This document shows, one piece after another, positions 1 to 5,946 of a stretch of DNA of 7,336 nt. Origin of the DNA: an uncultured Bacilli bacterium (GTDB lineage: Bacteria > Bacillota_I > Bacilli_A > RF39 > UBA660); the NCBI GenBank assembly GCA_947853365.1, contig CANTWQ010000085.1:1-7336 (forward strand), read 5' to 3'. A program made the translations under genes and the position numbers. The notes below the pieces were generated by a model, which did not search any database, was not told the origin of the DNA, and saw only the letters and a list, made by a program, of their open reading frames with translations. Each line of letters opens with the position of its first letter. Within the stretch, counting starts at the first letter, position 1.

Positions 1-18
1 ATAGGGCTAGGTGATGAC

Positions 19-1149
19 ATGAAAAAGGTGGCTATTCTTGCACTCCATTTAGGTTATGGAGGAATCGAAAATTCGATCACATCCCTTGCCAATATGTTAT
101 GTCAAGATTTTGAGGTCGAAATAATTACCAGTTATAAACTGTATGAAAAACCGGTGTTTAAACTGGATCCACGTGTAAACGTAAGGTATTTAATTACCAA
201 ATATCAACCCAATCGGGAAGCATGGAAGAATTCTTTAAAAAAGTTAAGACCCATCCGTTTTACCAAAGAAAGCTATAAGAGCTTGATGACTTTGTTTTTA
301 CGCAAAAAAACAATGATTGATGCAATCAAGAAAAGTGATGCGGATATTATCATTTCAAGTCGTGATTTATTTAATTCCTGGCTTGGAAAATACGGTCGAA
401 GTAAAGTAAAAAAAATAGGTTGGGAACATAATCATCATCACGGTAATCTAGACTATGCAAATAAAGTTGTGAAATCCGCTAGAGACTTAGATTATTTAAT
501 TCTAGTATCTGAAGACTTGCGAAAATACTATAAAAAAGAGCTAAAGAACTATGGATGTCGATGCGTCTATATTCCTAATGTTTTGGAAGATATTCCAGAC
601 CAAGTCTCATCATTATCCGAAAAGCGGATTATTTCTGTAGGTCGTCTAGCAAGGGAAAAAGCCTATGAAGATTTACTAGATGTGATGAAATTAGTACATG
701 AACAAGAACCAGATTGGCATCTCGATATCATTGGTGATGGAGCCCAAAGAAATTTATTAAGTGATCGTATCTATAATGAACATTTAGATTATATCAAGAT
801 GCATGGGTTTCAACAAAAAGATGATATCAATCAACTCTTGTCTCAAAGCAGCATTTATGTGATGACCTCGGTAACGGAATCGTTTGGCATTGTATTGATA
901 GAAGCCATGTCCTATGGCATTCCGTGCATTGCCTTTTCCTCAGCCGAAGGTGCATGTGCCATCATCGAAAATGAAACCAATGGTTATCTAATCAAACATC
1001 GTGACAAAGAAGCAATGGCCAATCGTATTGTTCAGTTAATACAAAATCCAAAACAAAGAAAAAAATTAGGAACTCATGCCCGCGAAACCAGTTTAAAATA
1101 TACTAAGGATGAAGTGAAAAAAATATGGATCAAGATATTAAAAAAGTGA
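19..1149 (+). CDS. GT4-family glycosyltransferase (surface glycan biosynthesis)
   Basis: Cytoplasmic GT-B fold retaining glycosyltransferase of 376 residues, a normal length for family GT4, expected to move a sugar from a nucleotide donor onto a lipid-linked glycan intermediate. The N-terminal acceptor domain opens with a beta strand and a glycine-rich loop (GYGGIE, residues 12-17) typical of GT4. The C-terminal donor domain has the SVGRLAREK strand/loop (206-214, K214 a likely phosphate contact) and IIGDG (237-241). It also carries the family E-x7-E motif as E287 and E295 in TESFGIVLIEAM. Donor and acceptor sugars cannot be told from sequence. The ATG at 19 is preceded by AGGTGA (9-14), a reasonable but close ribosome site. 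The frame stays open to the window edge, so a longer N-terminus is not excluded, though MKKVAILALH is a standard GT4 start. The gene probably continues an operon from the left. Its 3' end overlaps the Alg14-like gene by 25 bases, which suggests translational coupling. Confidence 0.9.
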   Translation: MKKVAILALHLGYGGIENSITSLANMLCQDFEVEIITSYKLYEKPVFKLDPRVNVRYLITKYQPNREAWKNSLKKLRPIRFTKESYKSLMTLFLRKKTMIDAIKKSDADIIISSRDLFNSWLGKYGRSKVKKIGWEHNHHHGNLDYANKVVKSARDLDYLILVSEDLRKYYKKELKNYGCRCVYIPNVLEDIPDQVSSLSEKRIISVGRLAREKAYEDLLDVMKLVHEQEPDWHLDIIGDGAQRNLLSDRIYNEHLDYIKMHGFQQKDDINQLLSQSSIYVMTSVTESFGIVLIEAMSYGIPCIAFSSAEGACAIIENETNGYLIKHRDKEAMANRIVQLIQNPKQRKKLGTHARETSLKYTKDEVKKIWIKILKK

Positions 1150-1622
1150 AAAAGAAAAAAATATTGTTTATCTCCAGCACGGGAGGCCATTTATCGGAAT
1201 TACTACAATTATCTCCGATGTTTTCGGATTATGATTATCATATCATTACAGAACGGACAAAATCGAATGAAGCTTTGCTTCAAAAATATCCCAATCACAT
1301 TTCCTTTTTAGTTTATGGCACCAAACATCATCCGTTATCATATCCTTTGAAATTATTTTGGAACTCTTGTAAAAGTCTTTACTTCTATTGGAAAATAAAA
1401 CCCGATTTTATTATTACTACCGGAGCTCACACCGCTGGGCCGATGTGCTGTATTGGTAAATTATTTGGTAGTAAAATTATTTATATTGAGACATTCGCCA
1501 ATCGTACCACCAAAACGATCACAGGCCGGATTATCTATCACTTCGCGGATTTATTTATCGTCCAATGGGAAAGTATGTTAAAACTTTATCCCAAGGCTGT
1601 GTATGGGGGGTGGATTTACTGA
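1125..1622 (+). CDS. Alg14/PssD-like glycosyltransferase subunit
   Basis: A 165-residue protein of the Alg14 family (PssD, Cps14F type), the partner that with an Alg13/PssE-like subunit forms a two-part GT-B enzyme adding the second sugar to a lipid-linked oligosaccharide. It corresponds to the acceptor-binding half. Visible family marks are SSTGGHL (17-23), TTGAHTAGP (98-106), the IETFANR segment (121-127) and a VQWESM...YP...YGG C-terminus (147-162). Length is usual for bacterial members. No convincing transmembrane helix is seen; the start is lysine-rich (KKVKKKK, 6-12). The ATG at 1125 lies inside the GT4 gene with only a distant AAGGA (1105-1109). A GTG at 1146 is an alternative that would cost seven residues. 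The stop codon shares its final A with the ATG of the next gene, which encodes the expected Alg13-like partner, so the two are almost certainly made together. The sugar transferred is unknown. Confidence 0.88.
   Translation: MDQDIKKVKKKKILFISSTGGHLSELLQLSPMFSDYDYHIITERTKSNEALLQKYPNHISFLVYGTKHHPLSYPLKLFWNSCKSLYFYWKIKPDFIITTGAHTAGPMCCIGKLFGSKIIYIETFANRTTKTITGRIIYHFADLFIVQWESMLKLYPKAVYGGWIY
1604..1612 (+). promoter_or_regulatory. Ribosome binding site fixing the Alg13-GtrA start
   Basis: A purine run, TGGGGGGTG, sits about ten bases before the ATG at 1622, inside the end of the Alg14-like gene. It supports that ATG over the in-frame ATG at 1565, which would put 19 residues unlike the family ahead of the conserved MIFVTLGT start. 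Confidence 0.6.
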
Positions 1623-2539
1623 TGATTTTTGTAACACTCGGAACACAAGACAAAGATTTTTCTAGATTGCTAAAAGCAATCGACAAAGCAATCGATAAAA
1701 ACGAAATTACCGATGAAGTCATCGTCCAAGCTGGAAGTACCAAATATCAGTCCAACCATATGAAGATCTTTGATTTAATTCCTATGGATGAATTTGAGAA
1801 ACTCATGAAGTCATGTGATTTGTTAATTACGCATGGGGGAGTAGGATCTATTCTTACAGGATTAAAGTATCACAAAAAAGTATTGGCGGTACCACGTTTA
1901 AAAAAATACGGGGAACATGAAAATGATCATCAAAAACAAATCGTAGAAGAGTTTTCGAACAAAGGATATATTATGGCAGTACCGAACTTAGATAACTTAG
2001 GAAAAACGATTAAAAAAGCGGAACATTTTCATCCGAAAACGTATCAAAGTAACCGCAATCATATGGTGAAACTAATTGAAAATTATATAGAGAAAGTAGA
2101 AACGAAAAGTATGAAAGAAAAAATGGTAGATTTGATCAAAAAAAATAGAGAAATTATCAGTTATTTGATTTTTGGCGTATTGACGACACTGATTAACTTA
2201 ATTGTTTATTATGCTTTGGTCTATACCATATTAAATCCTGACCATGCCATAGAATTGCAGATTGCTAATGTTGTCGCATGGATATCATCCGTATTATTTG
2301 CTTATGTGACGAATCGGAAATATGTTTTTGCCAGTAAAAATCAAAACAAAGTAAGAGAGATTACAAGTTTCTTTATTGCTCGGCTAATAACTTTGTTTAT
2401 GGATATGGCCATTATGTTTGTAGGTGTTACAACACTGAAATGGAACGATAAAATGATGAAATTGATTTCTCAAGTCGTCGTCATTGTCTCTAATTATATT
2501 TTTAGTAAATTATTTGTTTTTAAGAAAAAAAGTGTATAA
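1622..2539 (+). CDS. Alg13/PssE-like glycosyltransferase fused to GtrA-type membrane domain
   Basis: A 305-residue two-domain protein. Residues 1-160 match the Alg13/PssE type (GT28 C-terminal donor domain): MIFVTLGTQ at the start, THGGVGSI (70-77) as the nucleotide-sugar loop, and PR...GEHENDHQ (91-104). This half should bind the UDP-sugar and pair with the Alg14-like protein upstream. Residues 170-305 are a GtrA-like domain with four predicted helices (about 179-201, 213-233, 248-270, 279-299) and the typical EIISYLIFGVLTT, ANVVAWISSVLFAYVTNRKYVF and SKLFVF signatures. GtrA proteins are thought to move polyprenyl-phosphate sugars across the membrane. The reading frame is continuous through the join, and the internal ATG at 2111 has no good ribosome site, so this is a true fusion rather than two genes. 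PssE proteins normally end near residue 160 and GtrA proteins are normally 120-150 residues, so each half is complete. The start is set by the GGGGGG site and the one-base stop/start overlap. It is the last gene before a terminator. Confidence 0.87.
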   Translation: MIFVTLGTQDKDFSRLLKAIDKAIDKNEITDEVIVQAGSTKYQSNHMKIFDLIPMDEFEKLMKSCDLLITHGGVGSILTGLKYHKKVLAVPRLKKYGEHENDHQKQIVEEFSNKGYIMAVPNLDNLGKTIKKAEHFHPKTYQSNRNHMVKLIENYIEKVETKSMKEKMVDLIKKNREIISYLIFGVLTTLINLIVYYALVYTILNPDHAIELQIANVVAWISSVLFAYVTNRKYVFASKNQNKVREITSFFIARLITLFMDMAIMFVGVTTLKWNDKMMKLISQVVVIVSNYIFSKLFVFKKKSV

Positions 2540-2573
2540 AAGTGCCAAAGTCGTTTTTTGGCACTTTATTTTT
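2539..2573 (+). terminator. Rho-independent terminator after the Alg13-GtrA gene
   Basis: A perfect 11-base-pair stem (AAAGTGCCAAA at 2539-2549 with TTTGGCACTTT at 2557-2567), a seven-base loop, then ATTTTT. It begins at the last base of the stop codon and closes the upstream glycan operon. Confidence 0.9.
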
Positions 2574-2574
2574 G

Positions 2575-2603
2575 TTGAAAATTAGTATGCTTTATGTTAT
2601 AGT
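2575..2603 (+). promoter_or_regulatory. Sigma-A-type promoter of the surface protein gene
   Basis: The -35 box TTGAAA (2575-2580) and -10 box TATAGT (2598-2603) are each one base off consensus and 17 bases apart. TGT just upstream makes a TGn extended -10. Transcription should begin near 2610, giving a leader of about 36 bases before the ATG at 2646. It lies directly after the terminator tail, so the surface protein has its own transcript. Confidence 0.75.
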
Positions 2604-2633
2604 AAAAGTGCATAGTAGAGATGTGCAATGATA

Positions 2634-2642
2634 AAAGGAGGG
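2634..2642 (+). promoter_or_regulatory. Strong ribosome binding site selecting the start at 2646
   Basis: AAAGGAGGG lies four bases before the ATG at 2646. The longer in-frame start at 2628 would place this site inside the coding region and would itself have only a weak GAG upstream. The shorter start also gives a textbook signal peptide beginning MKARK. Confidence 0.85.
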
Positions 2643-2645
2643 CTT

Positions 2646-3986
2646 ATGAAAGCAAGAAAAATACTCGTTTCTATCGTTTTATGTCTTGGCTTTTTACTCG
2701 TGCCACAAGTAGTAGATGCCAAAGATATAACAGTAACTGCAGGTGAGAAGATCCAAGATGTAATCGACAATGAAACAACCGAAGCGGGAGATGTGTTGAT
2801 TCTAGATGACGGTCTTTATCAAGAAGATCTAACGATCAACAAAGATCTTACCATCAAAGGCAGCGATGCACAAAATGTTACCATTGAAGGTGGGGTAACG
2901 ATTTCTGCAAATGTTACATTAGAGAATGTAACAGTAGAAGCTAGCCAAGAACAATTGGTTTTGATATCTGGAAAAGAAGCGTTGACTGTCAACATGAACA
3001 ACGCGGTTATTCGTTACAAGGACTGGGTAGAAAATAAAGATTATGGAAAAGCCTATTGGACCTATGGAATCAAACTTGATAAAACAGCCAATGGGACAAC
3101 TTTAAATGTAACGAATACCGAGGTACAAGCGCAATATGCGATTTGGATTAACGGCGAAGAAAACAAAGTGACGATCGATGAATCGCAAATCACAGGATGG
3201 GCTGCACTTGATATTTCAAATGGATCATCGTCAAAAACACAAGCAATGAATAATGTTGTTACGGTAACGAATTCTACATTAACGGGAGTCAGTTATCAAG
3301 CAGTACATGATACTAACGGATACGGAACCGTTGTAATCGGAGGCCAAGATGGATTGCAATTAACCATTCAAAATAGCACAATCACTAACGCAATTACCAC
3401 TGAAAATCCGCTGGATTTGATTCAATTTGGAGATGCTTATATCGCAAGTAAAAATGTCCAAGTCGGAATCGATCAATCAAAACTAATCAACACCGATGAT
3501 ACAGGAAACAGTTACGTTTATAATTATGGAAGCGAAGAAATGGCTAATCCGACAAGCAATAATATGGTTGTTGTAACGGAAACAACAAATATTACTGCTC
3601 CAGAAGGAACCGTTGATAAGAAAATAGAAGGATACATCACTTTAACCATTTCAACGAGCGATGGTGACGCCATAATGAAACTACCAGAAGGATTAACTTT
3701 ACCACAACCAGAAGATCCAGTTTTGGACGGATATACATTTGATGGATGGTATCAAGATGAGACTTATCAAACACCATTTGATTTTACACAACCAATCAAT
3801 CAAGATACCACACTTTATGCGAAATATACTAAAATCGAAGAAGAAACACCGGTAACTCCTGAAGTACCTGAAGAAGATATTGAAAACCCAAGTACTTCAG
3901 ATATCGATCTCGCATTATACGTTAGCATCGGAATTTTATCTTTAGCTGGAATTGTCTTTGTAAGTAAAAAGAAAATGGCAAGATAG
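2646..3986 (+). CDS. Secreted beta-helix-like wall protein with InlB-type repeat and NPSTSD sorting signal
   Basis: A 446-residue surface protein. Residues 1-25 are a signal peptide (basic MKARK, hydrophobic core, probable cleavage after VDA25). Residues about 28-320 are Thr/Val/Asn-rich short strands (DLTINKDLTIKG, NVTIEGGVTI, VTLENVTV), which looks like a right-handed beta-helix of the pectin lyase-like type. The opening AGEKIQDVID resembles the start of such folds, but I see no catalytic motif, so a binding or adhesin role is as likely as an enzyme. Residues about 328-396 form one InlB B-type repeat (Listeria-Bacteroides repeat), marked by GYTFDGWYQDE (362-372) and TTLYAKYTK. An acidic, proline-containing spacer (EEETPVTPEVPEE) follows. 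The C-terminus has NPSTSD (414-419), a hydrophobic helix (about 420-439) and KKKMAR, in the layout of a sortase sorting signal with a non-LPXTG motif. The class B sortase gene just downstream is the likely anchoring enzyme. The gene is its own transcription unit, with promoter and terminator on either side. Ligand or substrate is unknown. Confidence 0.85.
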   Translation: MKARKILVSIVLCLGFLLVPQVVDAKDITVTAGEKIQDVIDNETTEAGDVLILDDGLYQEDLTINKDLTIKGSDAQNVTIEGGVTISANVTLENVTVEASQEQLVLISGKEALTVNMNNAVIRYKDWVENKDYGKAYWTYGIKLDKTANGTTLNVTNTEVQAQYAIWINGEENKVTIDESQITGWAALDISNGSSSKTQAMNNVVTVTNSTLTGVSYQAVHDTNGYGTVVIGGQDGLQLTIQNSTITNAITTENPLDLIQFGDAYIASKNVQVGIDQSKLINTDDTGNSYVYNYGSEEMANPTSNNMVVVTETTNITAPEGTVDKKIEGYITLTISTSDGDAIMKLPEGLTLPQPEDPVLDGYTFDGWYQDETYQTPFDFTQPINQDTTLYAKYTKIEEETPVTPEVPEEDIENPSTSDIDLALYVSIGILSLAGIVFVSKKKMAR

Positions 3987-3996
3987 AACGGAAATT

Positions 3997-4032
3997 AACC
4001 TCTGATTCCAAAAGGTGGAATCGGAGGTTTTT
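3997..4032 (+). terminator. Rho-independent terminator after the surface protein gene
   Basis: A 13-base-pair stem (AACCTCTGATTCC at 3997-4009 with GGAATCGGAGGTT at 4017-4029, one U-G wobble), a seven-base loop and a five-T tail, starting ten bases after the stop codon. It separates the surface protein transcript from the sortase. Confidence 0.92.
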
Positions 4033-4046
4033 ATATGGTATTAGCA

Positions 4047-4075
4047 TAGACTTTATCAAAATAATCTGATAAAAT
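4047..4075 (+). promoter_or_regulatory. Probable promoter of the sortase gene
   Basis: The -35-like TAGACT (4047-4052, four of six consensus bases) is 17 bases from the -10 TAAAAT (4070-4075), which is preceded by TGA (TGn extension). The predicted start of transcription, near 4082, leaves only about 13 leader bases including the AGGATGG ribosome site. The weak -35 box makes this less certain than the other two promoters. Confidence 0.55.
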
Positions 4076-4094
4076 TAATACAGGATGGAATCAT

Positions 4095-4928
4095 ATGAAG
4101 AAGAAAAGAAGATTAAGAAAGTGGGTATATAATGCGATTATTCTAATATTTTTATTGATTTTAATCGCGGTAATTGTAGTCATTTTACGATGGAATAGAG
4201 ATAATCAAGAAATTGCTAAAATTACAGATCATTTATCCGATACACCGATAGAAGAAAAACCAGCCATCGAAGAAAACACCGTTGTGGTAAATCCTCCAGA
4301 AGAGGAAGAAGAAGCAAATGATTATTGGGACTATATTAAAATGGATATGTTAAGTGTCGATTTTAAAGATTTATTAGAAAAGAATAAAGATACGGTAGGG
4401 TGGATCAAAGTTAATGGTACGAATATCAATTATCCAGTCGTTCAAACAACGGATAATAAATATTATTTAAAACACTCTTACGAAGGCACTTTTAATTATG
4501 CTGGATGGATCTTTGCCGATTACCGTAATGATTTAGAAAATTTTGGATATAATACGATTATTTATGGACATGGCAGATTAGATACGACGATGTTTGGTAG
4601 TTTAAAAAATATTTTGGAAAGTGATTGGTATAATAATAAAGAAAATCATATTGTAAAGCTGTCGACGCCAACACATAATACCTTATGGCAAGTATTTAGT
4701 ATTTATACGATCGAAGCAGAAAGTTATTATATTCAAACAGAATTTGCAAACGAGCAAGAATTCGCCGATTTTGTAGCTACGTTAAAAGAAAGAAGTCAAG
4801 TGACATTTGCGGCCGATGTGAATAGGAAAGATAAAATTTTGACACTTTCTACTTGTAAAAATGATTATGGTTTACGACTTGTACTCCATGCCAAGCTGAT
4901 TAAACAAGAGATGAGGGAAGCATCCTAA
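4095..4928 (+). CDS. srtB: Class B sortase
   Basis: A 277-residue membrane-anchored cysteine transpeptidase that cuts surface proteins at their sorting motif and links them to peptidoglycan. After a basic start (KKKRRLRK) comes one N-terminal helix (about 12-31), so the catalytic domain lies outside the cell. An acidic stalk (about 52-75, with EEEEEA) leads to the catalytic domain. Class B signatures are GWIKVNGTNINYPVVQ (102-117), ADYRND (141-146), NTIIYGHG with catalytic H159, and TLSTC with catalytic C254. R261 in GLRLVLHAKL is the likely transition-state arginine. All three catalytic residues are present, so the enzyme should be active. Class B enzymes favour NPxTN-like rather than LPXTG motifs, which fits the NPSTSD signal of the protein encoded just upstream. 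AGGATGG (4082-4088) precedes the ATG at a good distance. The gene has its own probable promoter and no terminator after it, so read-through into the GT2 operon is possible. The class is clear; the exact substrate is inferred from adjacency. Confidence 0.93.
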   Translation: MKKKRRLRKWVYNAIILIFLLILIAVIVVILRWNRDNQEIAKITDHLSDTPIEEKPAIEENTVVVNPPEEEEEANDYWDYIKMDMLSVDFKDLLEKNKDTVGWIKVNGTNINYPVVQTTDNKYYLKHSYEGTFNYAGWIFADYRNDLENFGYNTIIYGHGRLDTTMFGSLKNILESDWYNNKENHIVKLSTPTHNTLWQVFSIYTIEAESYYIQTEFANEQEFADFVATLKERSQVTFAADVNRKDKILTLSTCKNDYGLRLVLHAKLIKQEMREAS

Positions 4929-4957
4929 TTTACATAAATAAAAAACAATGATATAAT
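4929..4957 (+). promoter_or_regulatory. Strong sigma-A-type promoter of the GT2-UbiA-HAD operon
   Basis: The -35 box TTTACA (4929-4934) starts right after the sortase stop codon. The -10 box TATAAT (4952-4957) is perfect, is 17 bases away and is extended by TGA. Transcription should begin near 4964. The ribosome site AAGGAAAGGGAG (4968-4979) follows at once, before the ATG at 4984. Confidence 0.85.
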
Positions 4958-4983
4958 CAGGGTATCAAAGGAAAGGGAGTTTT

Positions 4984-5946
4984 ATGAAAAAAATATCAAT
5001 TGTAGTTCCTTGTTACAATGAAGAGGAATCGTTACCTTTATTTTATCAAGAAGTCAATAAAATCACGGAAAAAATGAAAAAACAAGCAGTGTTTGAATTT
5101 TTATTTATCAATGATGGTTCTAAAGATAAAACATTAGAAATTTTAAGAGAATTAGCGAAGAAAGATGATCGCGTTCGTTATATTTCTTTTTCTCGTAATT
5201 TTGGGAAAGAAGCCGGTATGTATGCTGGACTAGAGAATGCCACGGGAGATTATATTACGACGATGGATGCCGATTTACAAGATCCACCAGAGTTGTTAAT
5301 TGAGATGTTTGAAACGTTAGAGGAAGGAGAATATGACTGTTGTGCAACGAAAAGCACATCACGTAATGGTTATTCTTTTTTAAGAAAGACATTTACCAAA
5401 TGGTTTTATAAAATCATTGGGCGTTTGTCAAAAACAGAGATGGTAGCAGGAGCTAGAGATTTTCGGTTAATGACAAGGCAGATGGTCGATGCCATCGTTT
5501 CTATGAAAGAATATAATCGTTATTCCAAAGGATTATTTAGTTTTGTTGGTTTTCAAACAAAATGGATCGAATTTGAAAATCAAGAACGTGTAGCAGGAAC
5601 GACCAAATGGAATTTTTGGAAATTGTTTACATATGCCATTGACGGGATTGTTGCCTTTTCCACAACCCCTCTTATTATCGCTGCTTTTTTAGGTATTCTA
5701 TTCTGTTTTATTGCCTTTATTATGATTATCGTCATTATTATCAAAACATTAGCCTTTGGAGATCCGGTTTCTGGTTGGCCAAGTCTCGCATGTATCATCT
5801 TTTTTGTCGGTGGAATCAATCTTTTCTGCACAGGAATCATTGGTGAATACTTGGCCAAAACTTATCTAGAAACAAAACAAAGACCAATTTATATTGTAAA
5901 AGAAACAGAAAAAGCAATCAAGAAAACAAGAGGAGAGAAAAACTAA
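4984..5946 (+). CDS. GT2 polyprenyl-phosphate glycosyltransferase (GtrB/DPM1-like)
   Basis: A 320-residue enzyme of the DPM1/GtrB/YkcC group, which transfers a sugar from a nucleotide donor to undecaprenyl phosphate at the inner face of the membrane. The GT-A catalytic domain (1-220) shows VVPCYNEEESL (7-17), NDGSKDKT (43-50), NFGKEAGM (72-79) and the metal-binding DADLQDPPE with D95 and D97. RYSKGLFSFVGF (179-190) and RVAGTTKW (202-209) follow, all standard for the group. Two C-terminal helices (about 226-256 and 266-289) anchor it, ending in the usual GEYLAKTYLETKQRPIY segment. Length is normal for the two-helix members. Which sugar it uses (glucose, GlcNAc, mannose or other) cannot be read from these motifs. 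A GtrA partner is often adjacent to such genes. Here none directly adjoins it, the nearest being the GtrA domain of the fusion protein encoded about 2.4 kb upstream. The stop codon abuts the ATG of the UbiA-like gene, so they are co-transcribed. Confidence 0.93.
   Translation: MKKISIVVPCYNEEESLPLFYQEVNKITEKMKKQAVFEFLFINDGSKDKTLEILRELAKKDDRVRYISFSRNFGKEAGMYAGLENATGDYITTMDADLQDPPELLIEMFETLEEGEYDCCATKSTSRNGYSFLRKTFTKWFYKIIGRLSKTEMVAGARDFRLMTRQMVDAIVSMKEYNRYSKGLFSFVGFQTKWIEFENQERVAGTTKWNFWKLFTYAIDGIVAFSTTPLIIAAFLGILFCFIAFIMIIVIIIKTLAFGDPVSGWPSLACIIFFVGGINLFCTGIIGEYLAKTYLETKQRPIYIVKETEKAIKKTRGEKN

Noticed and set aside
304..310. Run of seven A bases in the GT4 gene as a slippage or phase-variation site
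   Set aside because: The gene is intact and A runs of this length are common in AT-rich DNA. No stop or alternate frame arrangement suggests programmed slippage.
1565..1621. Longer in-frame start for the Alg13-GtrA gene
   Set aside because: It would overlap the Alg14-like gene by 58 bases and add 19 residues unlike the family. The ATG at 1622 has a GGGGGG ribosome site and gives the conserved MIFVTLGT start.
1555..1743. Minus-strand open frame across the Alg14/Alg13 junction
   Set aside because: It lies entirely opposite well-supported genes and resembles no known family; a shadow frame.
2111..2539. Separate GtrA gene starting at the internal ATG at 2111
   Set aside because: The frame is continuous with the Alg13-like domain and no convincing ribosome site precedes this ATG. 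A fusion is simpler, although internal initiation cannot be fully excluded.
2628..2645. Longer in-frame start for the surface protein
   Set aside because: The AAAGGAGGG ribosome site would lie inside the coding sequence. The ATG at 2646 gives a normal signal peptide.
2604..2645. Possible riboswitch or leader regulation before the surface protein
   Set aside because: Only about 36 leader bases are available and no stable hairpin is seen.
2819..3001. Minus-strand open frame inside the surface protein gene
   Set aside because: Short, opposite a well-supported gene, with no recognisable domain.
5580..5858. Minus-strand open frame opposite the GT2 membrane helices
   Set aside because: Its hydrophobic look is the complement of helix-coding DNA. 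There is no ribosome site or family match.
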